A stretch of 10,604 nucleotides of DNA from CAZHUN01 sp043801115 (GTDB taxonomy: Archaea > Iainarchaeota > Iainarchaeia > Iainarchaeales > UBA10191). The position numbers and the translations under genes were made by a program. Below are positions 1-6,321 of this stretch, piece after piece. The number at the start of each line of letters is the position of its first letter. Within the stretch, counting starts at the first letter, position 1. The stretch is from assembly GCA_043801115.1 (NCBI GenBank), contig JAZDMJ010000027.1, positions 1 through 10,604 of the forward strand. The letters are read 5' to 3'. The notes under the pieces were generated by a model, which ran no database searches, was not told where the DNA came from, and saw only the letters and a program-made list of their open reading frames with translations.

Positions 1-692
1 AAACCCTTTTCTTCAAAAAAAGCGATTCCGTAAATGCGCTGCAGCATTTTGTTCTTCTCGCTTCCCCTCCAGTACGCGCCCGAACAGCGCAACAACTTGA
101 AGGCTTTAATGAACGAAGAGTTCGGCAGGTGCGGGCCCGCGCACAAGTCTTCGAACGAACCGCTCTTGTACGTGGAAATCTTCGCATCCTTGGGCAACTC
201 TTCAATCAATTCCTTCTTGTACGCATTTTTCGCGAACAATTTCAGCGCGTCCGCGCGCGAAATTTCCTTTCTCTCAAAAGAAATTTTTTTGGACAGAATT
301 TTTTTCATTTCAACTTCAATCTTCTCCAAATCTGCGGGAGTAAAAGGCTTTTCCACGTCAAAATCGTAGTAAAATCCGTCCTCAATCGCGGGGCCGACGG
401 CGGGCTTTGCCTTGGGAAACAATTTCAACACGGCTTCGGCCAGAATGTGCGAAGTCGAATGCCACAAGAGCAAATTGGCTTCTTTGGGCATTTTTGCAGT
501 AATCAAAAACAGCGCTCCGCCCGTTGAGAGCGGGCAGTTCAAGTCCAGCACTTCCGAATCCAGTTTGACTCCGAGCGCGGCCCGAGCCAGTCCTTCTCCA
601 ATGCCTTTCGCAATCAATTCTCCCGTAACGCCCTTTTCGTACTTTTTAGACGAACCGTCCGGAAAAGCGAACGCGATTTGCTCTTTGGACAT
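1..692 (-). CDS. thrS: Threonyl-tRNA synthetase, bacterial type (N-terminal 230 residues; C-terminus beyond window)
   Basis: The enzyme charges tRNA-Thr with threonine in the cytosol and removes mischarged serine. Translating the minus strand from the ATG at 692 gives an open frame to the window edge. Residues about 1-62 look like the TGS domain. Residues about 65-225 are the second N-terminal (editing) domain of bacterial ThrRS: HSTSH gives the H78-x3-H82 pair, DGFYYDF follows at 105-111, and DLCAGPH gives the C184-x3-H188 pair, so all four residues of the editing site are present. YWRGSEKNKMLQRIYG at about 207-222 is the conserved linker into the catalytic core, which is outside the window with motifs 1-3. 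The start is firm because an in-frame TAG lies at 702-704, just upstream. A TATTTAA box 28 bases upstream suggests a leaderless message. Most archaeal ThrRS proteins instead have a D-aminoacyl-tRNA-deacylase-like editing domain, so this gene is probably of bacterial origin. Identity is near certain; origin is inferred. Confidence 0.95.
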   Translation of the reverse strand, partial: MSKEQIAFAFPDGSSKKYEKGVTGELIAKGIGEGLARAALGVKLDSEVLDLNCPLSTGGALFLITAKMPKEANLLLWHSTSHILAEAVLKLFPKAKPAVGPAIEDGFYYDFDVEKPFTPADLEKIEVEMKKILSKKISFERKEISRADALKLFAKNAYKKELIEELPKDAKISTYKSGSFEDLCAGPHLPNSSFIKAFKLLRCSGAYWRGSEKNKMLQRIYGIAFFEEKG

Positions 693-716
693 AGCGGAAA
701 TCTAGCATGAAAAGCG

Positions 717-723
717 TTAAATA
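717..723. promoter_or_regulatory. Shared TATA box between thrS and nreA
   Basis: TTAAATA on the plus strand reads TATTTAA on the minus strand. Its centre is 28 bases from the thrS start codon, the usual archaeal TATA-to-start distance for a leaderless gene. For nreA the same element would start transcription near 746, leaving a leader of about 25 bases before the ATG at 770. No other good TATA element is visible in the gap, though ATTTTAGG at 730-737 is a weak alternative for nreA. Assignment is by spacing and composition only. Confidence 0.6.
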
Positions 724-769
724 CCAAGACATTTTAGGCACACTGCACCATCATAGAAGGGGAAGCAGA

Positions 770-2014
770 ATGGTCCAGTTGCCCAAAAAAATATCGCCCG
801 AAACGTGCATTGTATGCAAAGGGAGACTCCAATGCGGACTCCAGCACTGTCCCTTGCTGGAAAGAATGCAGAACCGGCAGCAGCTGCAAATGAAACTCAA
901 GGACAAAAACTTTGACGGCACGACTCCCCCTTCCGTTTTTGTTTCATGGAACAACTATCCGAATATTTCAATTGCTCCACTCTCTCCCACATTTATTTCC
1001 AAAAGCGCGGGATTTTTGGACAATCCCGAACAATGGAACGGGCTTCCGTTGGAAGACATTGTCGGATTCCGCGAACAATTACTGCGCAGCGCGACGAACG
1101 TGCGCGCGAACGAAGCAAGCAACCCCTCGTACAAAGTGCAGGACATTCAAGAGCTCGCCAAAGCCGAAAAAGCCTTCAACGTCCACGTCGAACTCGAAAA
1201 GATTCCCTTATTGGAAGTCGAATTTTCGGATACTTTCGCTCCCATCGGGCCGAAGGGAATTTTGAAAACAATGCAATTCGAAGAAAACCCGCGCATTCCC
1301 AAAAAAATCGAATACTTGACTTCGGACTCGGATGCGAAATCGCAAACGGCGATGGAAGAATTGTACTTTTCCAACATTCCCGTGCACAAAATCCACAACC
1401 TGCTTAGCGCGGGAACCTTGGGCATTCAAGAAAAGCGAAAATTCGTTCCCACGCGCTGGAGCATTACCGCGGTAGATGACACGCTTTCCGAATTTTTGCT
1501 GGAAGAAGTGAAAAACAATCCCGTCCTCGACAGCGTACAATTATTCCACGCCAAGCAGTGGGGCAACGACTTTTACGTTTTGCTCCTCCCCCGAACGTGG
1601 AGCTTTGAGCAGTTGGAAGCATGGCAGCCGGGAACGCCGTGGAATGTTGGACAGGAAGCGCACATTTCGGCCGACTTTGAATTTTTCGACGGGAGAAAGA
1701 ATTACGCGGACAGTGTGACGGGAGCTTACTATGCGTCCAAGCTCGCGGTCGCGGAGCACTTGTACGGGCAAAAAAAACAAGCTGCGTGCATTATTTTCCG
1801 CGGGGTAGGCCCAGAGTATACAATCGGACTGGGAGTGTGGGTCATTCGCGAAACCGTTCGAAAAGCGTTACAGGAAGAACCGCTCCGCTTCAGCGACTTC
1901 AAACTCGCGGTTTCGTACATCGGAACCAAGTTCAACATTCCCATTTCAGAGTGGAAAAAGAATTCCAAACTTTTGGACTATTTCGCGCACCAAAAAAGTT
2001 TGAATGAGTTCTAA
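770..2014 (+). CDS. nreA: NreA, archaeal DNA repair protein with C-terminal PCNA-interacting motif
   Basis: NreA is an archaeal DNA repair factor; in Haloferax it has been linked genetically to repair of mitomycin C damage together with UvrABC and PCNA. The 414-residue protein has an N-terminal Cys4 putative zinc finger (C13, C16, C22, C27 in CIVCKGRLQCGLQHC). Next is the family block PPSVFVSWNNYPNISIAPLSP in slightly varied form at about 50-70, and then a long conserved body. The last seven residues are QKSLNEF, which matches the archaeal PIP-box pattern QxxLxxF for docking on the PCNA clamp. Length is normal for the family. The frame is open from an ATG at 707, but that start would place the TATA element inside the gene and add 21 residues before the usual family start. 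The ATG at 770, preceded by AGGGGA, is preferred. It diverges from thrS. Biochemical activity is not established for this family. Confidence 0.94.
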   Translation: MVQLPKKISPETCIVCKGRLQCGLQHCPLLERMQNRQQLQMKLKDKNFDGTTPPSVFVSWNNYPNISIAPLSPTFISKSAGFLDNPEQWNGLPLEDIVGFREQLLRSATNVRANEASNPSYKVQDIQELAKAEKAFNVHVELEKIPLLEVEFSDTFAPIGPKGILKTMQFEENPRIPKKIEYLTSDSDAKSQTAMEELYFSNIPVHKIHNLLSAGTLGIQEKRKFVPTRWSITAVDDTLSEFLLEEVKNNPVLDSVQLFHAKQWGNDFYVLLLPRTWSFEQLEAWQPGTPWNVGQEAHISADFEFFDGRKNYADSVTGAYYASKLAVAEHLYGQKKQAACIIFRGVGPEYTIGLGVWVIRETVRKALQEEPLRFSDFKLAVSYIGTKFNIPISEWKKNSKLLDYFAHQKSLNEF

Positions 2015-2029
2015 TGTTCTAACTTCAAA

Positions 2030-2071
2030 CTGCCGGACAAAACCGCTTTCGAGAGCGTAGAATTCAGGCAG
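2030..2071. repeat. Nested inverted repeats between nreA and the HTH gene
   Basis: An outer 5-base arm pair (CTGCC at 2030-2034, GGCAG at 2067-2071) encloses a small hairpin (CGCTT at 2044-2048, GAGCG at 2053-2057 with one T-G pair and a TCGA loop), separated by nine bases on each side. It starts 15 bases after the nreA stop. It may fold in the nreA 3' end or be a binding site, but the arms are short and chance is possible. Confidence 0.3.
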
Positions 2072-2083
2072 AAAACAGACAGG

Positions 2084-2119
2084 TTAAAAGACAGAAAAAC
2101 ACTAAAATAACTCGAGTGA
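2084..2119 (+). promoter_or_regulatory. TATA-like box and ribosome-binding site for the HTH gene
   Basis: TTAAAAG at 2084-2090 would start transcription near 2113. GTGA at 2116-2119 then lies five bases before the ATG at 2125 and matches part of the archaeal Shine-Dalgarno consensus GGAGGTGAT. This makes the GTG at 2116 more likely a ribosome-binding site than a start codon. Confidence 0.5.
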
Positions 2120-2124
2120 ATCAC

Positions 2125-2721
2125 ATGCGCGGAAAAAGACTGCCCTCTCATTCGAAATGGCTCGTAAATGCGATGCTGCAAAACGTCGGGCCGACGGCGC
2201 TTTCAAGCCGAAAAATTGCAGGAAGAGCAGGAACGACACGGCAGTACGCCGACTTGCAAGCGAAAAAATTCAGAACGCCAGAACAAGTAAAAGAGATTGC
2301 GAAAAAAGAACAGGCAAACTATTTGAAACTGCTGGAAAGAGAAAGTGCAATGCTGCAGGGAGAGCTTGCTTCCATGGCGAGGCAGGGAAAAAGCCCGAAA
2401 GAAATAGCCGACCTCAAAGGATACTCGCTTCAATACGTGCTCTCCGTGCTCAAACAAGCAAACGCGAGCGTTCCGTTCCAGAGAAGAAAAGGGTTTCCGA
2501 ACTTTCAGCAAACAAAAAAACTCGTAATCGAAAACAAGGGAAACATAAAACTAAGCGAAAAGCAAAGAACGGCCGTTGAATTAAGGTATGTTCAAGGAAA
2601 AAAACTGGAAGAAATCGGAAAAATAATGGGCGTGGTTTCAAAAAGGGCAGTGGACCAGAACATCAGAAGGGCATTGTACAAAATCAGAAATTATTTAAGA
2701 CAAAAAGAAAAACACGACTAG
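2125..2721 (+). CDS. Unrecognised DNA-binding protein with C-terminal sigma-70 region-4-like HTH
   Basis: I do not recognise a named family for the whole protein (198 residues from the ATG at 2125; 201 if the GTG at 2116 is used). Three parts can be seen. Residues about 25-50 (LSSRKIAGRAGTTRQYADL) could be an HTH. Residues about 60-115 are charged and helical, then GKSPKEIADLKGYSLQYVLSV at about 90-110 looks like a second HTH. The best match is at the C-terminus, about 140-193: LSEKQRTAVELRYVQGKKLEEI, in shortened form LSEKQ..ELRYVQGK.LEEIG, followed by a recognition-helix-like segment and RRALYKIRNYL. This layout is that of sigma-70 region 4. Archaea do not use sigma factors, so a role as a basal initiation factor is unlikely; a specific transcription regulator or DNA-binding partner is more plausible. 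Of its 17 arginine codons, 14 are AGA or AGG, unlike most neighbours. It abuts rfcS end to end. Function unknown. Confidence 0.8.
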   Translation: MRGKRLPSHSKWLVNAMLQNVGPTALSSRKIAGRAGTTRQYADLQAKKFRTPEQVKEIAKKEQANYLKLLERESAMLQGELASMARQGKSPKEIADLKGYSLQYVLSVLKQANASVPFQRRKGFPNFQQTKKLVIENKGNIKLSEKQRTAVELRYVQGKKLEEIGKIMGVVSKRAVDQNIRRALYKIRNYLRQKEKHD

Positions 2722-3690
2722 CTATTTTTTGAACTTCATGAACTGCGCAATCAACGCTTCCAACTGGATGCGCTCGCTGGCCCCTTGCACGAGGCGGAAG
2801 TTGTACTCGCCGATGATGTCCACCAATGCGATTTTCGTCTTGCTGTCCAGCTTTTCTTCGGGCAGCGCGAGCAATTCTCGGTGCAATTGCATGATGACGT
2901 CTTCGCCGCTCATGCCGTGCTCGTACAACAGCGCGTCGAGTTTTTTCCGCGCGTCCAAAAAGTTTCCCTTCAGCGACAGTTCAATCAATTCCTGCACTTC
3001 TTCTGGCCGCGCGCGCGAGGAAACATTGTACACGCTCTCCTCGTCCACTTTTTTCGAAAGAGCGCTTGCGGCCTGCAATACATTAATGCTTTTGCGCATG
3101 TCCCCCTGCGAAACATATACAATGGCGTTGGCGGCCTTTTCGGAAAGAGAAACCGTTTCCCCTTTTGCAATCATTTGCAATTGCGATTCGACTTCTTTCG
3201 AAGAAATGGGCTTGAAGCGGAAGACGACGCAGCGGGACTGGATGGGCTCGATGATGCGCGAAGAGTAATTGCACGAGAGAATGAAGCGCACGGTGCGCGT
3301 GTACTTTTCCATGGTTCGGCGGAGCGCCTGCTGCGCATCGGAAGTGAGCGCGTCGCTTTCGTCCAAGAAAATGATTTTGAATCCCGCGTCGAATGCCATG
3401 GTGCGGGCGAAGTCTTTGATGGTGTTGCGGACGACGTCTATCCCGCGCTCATCTGACGCATTTAATTCTAAAAAATTCTGCTGGAAAGAGTTTGCAAAAA
3501 GTTCGCGCGCCATCGCGACTGCGCACGAAGTTTTTCCCACTCCTGCGGGGCCGCTGAACAATAGATTCGGCAAATTGCGGTTGTCCACGTAGGACTGCAA
3601 GCGCTTGGAAATTTCAGTCTGGCCAATTACTTGCTTGAGCGAGTGGGGGCGGTATTTTTCGACCCATGGCAGTTCGATTCCCTTTTCCAT
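2722..3690 (-). CDS. rfcS: Replication factor C small subunit (clamp loader AAA+ ATPase)
   Basis: RFC small subunits, with one large subunit, use ATP to open the PCNA ring and load it on primed DNA. The 322-residue protein begins with the family signature PWVEKYRP (8-15). It has Walker A GPAGVGKT (47-54), the ELNASDERGID block (75-85), Walker B LDESDALT (109-116; the second motif is DESD rather than the more usual DEAD), sensor-1 NYSSRI (141-146) and the arginine-finger SRC motif (152-154). An AAA+ lid and the helical collar domain follow. Length is normal for the family. The ATG at 3690 is chosen because it gives the usual N-terminus. A TTG at 3708 is in frame, adds six residues and sits at about the expected transcription start, so a leaderless TTG start is a real alternative. 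The large subunit is not in the window. It diverges from a membrane protein gene. Confidence 0.97.
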   Translation of the reverse strand: MEKGIELPWVEKYRPHSLKQVIGQTEISKRLQSYVDNRNLPNLLFSGPAGVGKTSCAVAMARELFANSFQQNFLELNASDERGIDVVRNTIKDFARTMAFDAGFKIIFLDESDALTSDAQQALRRTMEKYTRTVRFILSCNYSSRIIEPIQSRCVVFRFKPISSKEVESQLQMIAKGETVSLSEKAANAIVYVSQGDMRKSINVLQAASALSKKVDEESVYNVSSRARPEEVQELIELSLKGNFLDARKKLDALLYEHGMSGEDVIMQLHRELLALPEEKLDSKTKIALVDIIGEYNFRLVQGASERIQLEALIAQFMKFKK

Positions 3691-3731
3691 TCCCAAAACC
3701 TTCTCCAAAAGGCCAAGTGCAAGGAAAGCGC

Positions 3732-3739
3732 TTTAAATG
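3732..3739. promoter_or_regulatory. Shared TATA box between rfcS and the small membrane protein
   Basis: TTTAAATG contains the self-complementary TTTAAA and so reads well on both strands. It is centred 26 bases before the ATG at 3761 (plus) and about 27 bases before position 3708 (minus, rfcS). It partly overlaps the perfect 10-base palindrome AAAGCGCTTT at 3726-3735, which could be a regulator or TFB-recognition site, or chance. Confidence 0.65.
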
Positions 3740-3760
3740 TATTTTGAACAAAGTTTCAAC

Positions 3761-4216
3761 ATGAAAGCCTGGCAAACCGGCCTCCTCGCGCTGGTTGTAA
3801 CGTATGTTGTATTATTCTTCTTCCAGCTCCTCGACAGTTCGAGCTTTATCTTCGGCCAATGGATTGTTGGGGGCAGAATCAACCCCGCCTTCTTTTTCGC
3901 GCCTATTGCCGGATTTGCCATTGCCTATTACGCGACCAAATACAGCGAACAAGCAATGGAATTGAAAATAGCCAAAGGATTCCTGTTCCCCGTATTGTGG
4001 ATTGCGGGCTGCGTGCTCGCATTTTACATTGCCGTTGCTGCTTACCAGTACAACAACTATATTTTCCAAACCGGAAACGCGGGAACCGCAATCGCTTCCG
4101 CATTCGGAGCCGCGGGAAGCATTTTTTGGAACGACTTTTCCAAAAATCCCTTTTTCTTGTTCACGCTCGCGGGAATCGCGGGATGGATCGCGCACTGGCT
4201 CAACGATCGCGCATGA
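3761..4216 (+). CDS. Small multi-pass membrane protein, unknown function
   Basis: The 151-residue product is strongly hydrophobic. Predicted membrane segments are at about 6-24, 42-58, 70-94 and, less clearly, 130-147. Between the last two is a Gly/Ala-rich stretch around 106-120, and the C-terminus is short and polar (LNDRA). I recognise no motif or family. The ATG at 3761 lies 26 bases after a TATA box, so the message would be leaderless; an upstream in-frame ATG at 3737 overlaps that TATA box and is unlikely. The stop codon overlaps the methylthiotransferase start (ATGA at 4213-4216), so the two genes are almost certainly co-transcribed and translationally coupled. Coupling is seen; any functional link to tRNA modification is not shown. 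Confidence 0.78.
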   Translation: MKAWQTGLLALVVTYVVLFFFQLLDSSSFIFGQWIVGGRINPAFFFAPIAGFAIAYYATKYSEQAMELKIAKGFLFPVLWIAGCVLAFYIAVAAYQYNNYIFQTGNAGTAIASAFGAAGSIFWNDFSKNPFFLFTLAGIAGWIAHWLNDRA

Positions 4217-5469
4217 AAACCTTTTTTGTCGAAAGCTTCGGCTGCACGCTCAACCAAAGCGACGGACAAAAAATCGAACGATTTTTGGAACAAAACGGGT
4301 TCAAGCGCGCGCGCAAGGAAAAAGCCAAACTGCTCGTACTCAACACGTGCGCTGTAAAGCAGGCCACCGAACACCACATGGTCCGCGAAGCCGAAAAACT
4401 CTCCCAACTTGCGCGCAAAAACCGCGCCCAATTCATCATTACGGGCTGCCTTCCAAAAGTGAATTTCAAACGCCTTCAAAGTGTTGCTCCGAACGCGGTC
4501 CAATTTGGGCCCGGACTAAAAGGGTTTGAAGAACTTCTGGGAGTTTCCGCCAAAAAAATGAAAACCAAAACACCCGCCCGCGCACAACCCATTTCCATTA
4601 TTCCCATTTCCAACGGGTGTTTGAACGCGTGCGCGTACTGCGCCACCAAACTCGCGCGCGGGAACCTGAAAAGCGTTTCCGAAAAAGAAATTCTCGACCA
4701 AATCCGAAACGGGCTTCCTTCCGCGCAAGAGTTCTGGTTAACCGCTACTGACTGCGGAGCCTATGGGTTTGATAAAGGAACGAACCTTGCGGAACTGGCA
4801 GAAAAAATTCTCCAAATCGACGGGCAATTCCGCGTGCGCGTGGGAATGCTGAACCCCCAACACGCGAGAAAGTACTGGAACGAACTCTTGGAAGCCATGC
4901 AGGATCCGCGCTTTTTCCAATTTATCCACCTCCCCATTCAAAGCGGAAGCAATACAGTCTTGAAAAACATGAAACGGGGATACACTGCGGAGCAGTGTTT
5001 GAAATTGGTCGAACGGGCGCGCTCCGCGCTGCCGGACGCGACGATTGCGACGGATATTATTGTCGGCTTTCCCGGAGAAACGGAAAAGCAGTTCGAAGAA
5101 ACCATGCATGCAATCCAAAAAATGAAGCCGGACGTGGCGAACATTTCCAAGTACGGCGCGCGGCCGGGAACGAGCGCGGCGCGGCTCCCGCAAGTTTTGG
5201 ACAAGGTAAAAAACGCGCGCTCAAAAAAGCTCTCGGAATTGTGCCACAAAATTTCATTGCAGCAGAACAGGCGAATGGAGGGGAGAACGGAATTGGTTTT
5301 GGTGGATGAAAAGGGAAAGAGCGGAACAATGAAAGCAAGAACGCAGAATTACAAAACCGTTGTTTTGAAAAAAGCCAAACTGGGCGAGTGGAAGAAAGTT
5401 CGATTGGAAAAAGCGTTTCCGAACTATTTGACGGCAAAAAGCGTTTCGCGCCCGTTCGAGTATAAATAA
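4213..5469 (+). CDS. tRNA-t6A37 methylthiotransferase, archaeal/eukaryal e-MtaB (CDKAL1) type
   Basis: This radical-SAM enzyme is expected to add a methylthio group to N6-threonylcarbamoyladenosine at position 37 of ANN-decoding tRNAs, giving ms2t6A. The 418-residue protein has the three expected parts. The N-terminal UPF0004 domain carries cluster cysteines C11 (FGCTLNQSD), C46 (LNTCAVK) and C79 (TGCLPK). The radical-SAM domain has C136-x3-C140-x2-C143 (GCLNACAYC) binding the SAM-reactive 4Fe-4S cluster, with later blocks LPIQSGSN and DIIVGFPGET. The C-terminal TRAM RNA-binding domain is at about 355-410. Length is typical. The frame is open from 3859, but the stretch before 4213 is the out-of-frame shadow of the membrane protein gene; MKTFFVESFGC is the normal family start. 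The start overlaps the preceding stop by four bases, indicating translational coupling. Assignment to e-MtaB rather than bacterial MiaB or RimO rests on archaeal context and overall pattern. Confidence 0.92.
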   Translation: MKTFFVESFGCTLNQSDGQKIERFLEQNGFKRARKEKAKLLVLNTCAVKQATEHHMVREAEKLSQLARKNRAQFIITGCLPKVNFKRLQSVAPNAVQFGPGLKGFEELLGVSAKKMKTKTPARAQPISIIPISNGCLNACAYCATKLARGNLKSVSEKEILDQIRNGLPSAQEFWLTATDCGAYGFDKGTNLAELAEKILQIDGQFRVRVGMLNPQHARKYWNELLEAMQDPRFFQFIHLPIQSGSNTVLKNMKRGYTAEQCLKLVERARSALPDATIATDIIVGFPGETEKQFEETMHAIQKMKPDVANISKYGARPGTSAARLPQVLDKVKNARSKKLSELCHKISLQQNRRMEGRTELVLVDEKGKSGTMKARTQNYKTVVLKKAKLGEWKKVRLEKAFPNYLTAKSVSRPFEYK

Positions 5470-5491
5470 AACCGCGTTCGAGGAAAAGGGC

Positions 5492-5498
5492 TTAAAAA
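5492..5498 (+). promoter_or_regulatory. TATA box for the membrane protein at 5521
   Basis: TTAAAAA is centred 26 bases before the ATG at 5521 and lies 22 bases after the methylthiotransferase stop. The spacing predicts a leaderless message and separates this gene from the upstream pair. Confidence 0.6.
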
Positions 5499-5520
5499 CT
5501 GGAAAGCTGTAAGCAATAGC

Positions 5521-6267
5521 ATGGTTTTGAGAAAAAGTCTTTCACTGTATGTTCGGAATTTTCCCATCATCATCGCCTTTGCCGTACTGCTCGTCTTCGT
5601 TCTCGTATTCTTGCAGTTCAGCAATGTATTCATTTCTTCGGGAAGCCTGTTTTTGGATTACGGGTTTTTGAAAGCGAATCCCATCATCATTCTGGGAGAA
5701 TTGTTGCTGGTTGCCATCTTTTTGGCCGTATATTCTACATTGGTGACGGCCGTCGTGTTTGGCGCGCGAAAGGACTTGGGCGGAGTGCGGTTTCAATATT
5801 ACTTGAAAGAAATGCTGGAAAAGTTCGCCGTCCAATTGTTCGCCTTCTATTTATTGTTCACCATTATTCTCGCATTGCTCGCCGCGCTCTTGCTCGGAGT
5901 GGGCATTTCCGCCACCTTCGTCAACGTCGTGCTGTTCCTGGTCGCCATTGCGTTCATCTTCGTCCCCCAAACCATCGTAGTGGACGAGAAAAAAGTCCTC
6001 CAAAGCATTTCCTACACGCTGAACTTCGTCAAAGACCACCCCGTTTCCTTTTTGTACGCCATTGCGATTAGCGCCGTACTGCTCGCCATTGTTCCCCTCA
6101 TCGAACTCTTTTTCGACCAGTACAACTACGCGGGCGGATTTGTTGCGCTGGCCATTCTGGCCCTGTTCGTTCTGCCTTTCATCGAAATCGTCAAAACCCA
6201 AGTATACATGACCAAGTTCGGCTTGGTGAAAGGCAGAAGCGATTTCGAAGAAAAATTCGGAATATAA
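5521..6267 (+). CDS. Multi-pass membrane protein, unknown function
   Basis: The 248-residue protein has about six hydrophobic segments, roughly at 14-33, 55-80, 100-122, 127-150, 172-192 and 205-224. A short basic N-terminus (MVLRKSLSLYVRN) may face the cytosol. The loop around 152-172 (VVDEKKVLQSISYTLNFVKDHP) resembles the amphipathic segment found in several archaeal and bacterial integral membrane families of unknown role that repeat a stretch of the form S-x-x-x-x-x-x-HP, but I cannot name the family with confidence. There are no transport or catalytic motifs and no signal peptide distinct from the first membrane segment. The start is supported by a TATA box 26 bases upstream. It is followed, after 54 bases and another TATA box, by an Lrp-type regulator, so the two are probably separate transcripts. 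Confidence 0.85.
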   Translation: MVLRKSLSLYVRNFPIIIAFAVLLVFVLVFLQFSNVFISSGSLFLDYGFLKANPIIILGELLLVAIFLAVYSTLVTAVVFGARKDLGGVRFQYYLKEMLEKFAVQLFAFYLLFTIILALLAALLLGVGISATFVNVVLFLVAIAFIFVPQTIVVDEKKVLQSISYTLNFVKDHPVSFLYAIAISAVLLAIVPLIELFFDQYNYAGGFVALAILALFVLPFIEIVKTQVYMTKFGLVKGRSDFEEKFGI

Positions 6268-6275
6268 ACGCCCGG

Positions 6276-6298
6276 CTTTCGAAAGGCAACCTTTTATA
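6276..6298 (+). promoter_or_regulatory. Palindrome and TATA box upstream of the Lrp/AsnC gene
   Basis: TTTTATA at 6292-6298 is centred 27 bases before the ATG at 6322, predicting a leaderless message. Six bases upstream of it is the perfect 10-base palindrome CTTTCGAAAG (6276-6285). Lrp-family regulators often bind palindromes near their own promoters, so autoregulation is possible, but one 10-base palindrome is weak evidence. Confidence 0.5.
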
Positions 6299-6321
6299 CA
6301 CTTTCGACTTGCTTTTCCAAC

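Noticed and set aside
34..705. Plus-strand frames opposite thrS
   Set aside because: The minus strand encodes ThrRS with editing motifs; the plus frames overlap one another and have no motif.
707..769. N-terminal extension of NreA from the ATG at 707
   Set aside because: It contains the promoter TATA element and adds residues not expected before the zinc finger; the ATG at 770 has a ribosome-binding site.
2125..2721. Calling the HTH protein a true sigma factor
   Set aside because: Only a region-4-like domain is visible; no region 2 is present and archaea do not use sigma factors.
3859..4212. 118-residue N-terminal extension of the methylthiotransferase frame
   Set aside because: It is the out-of-frame shadow of the membrane protein gene; the family starts at the ATG at 4213.
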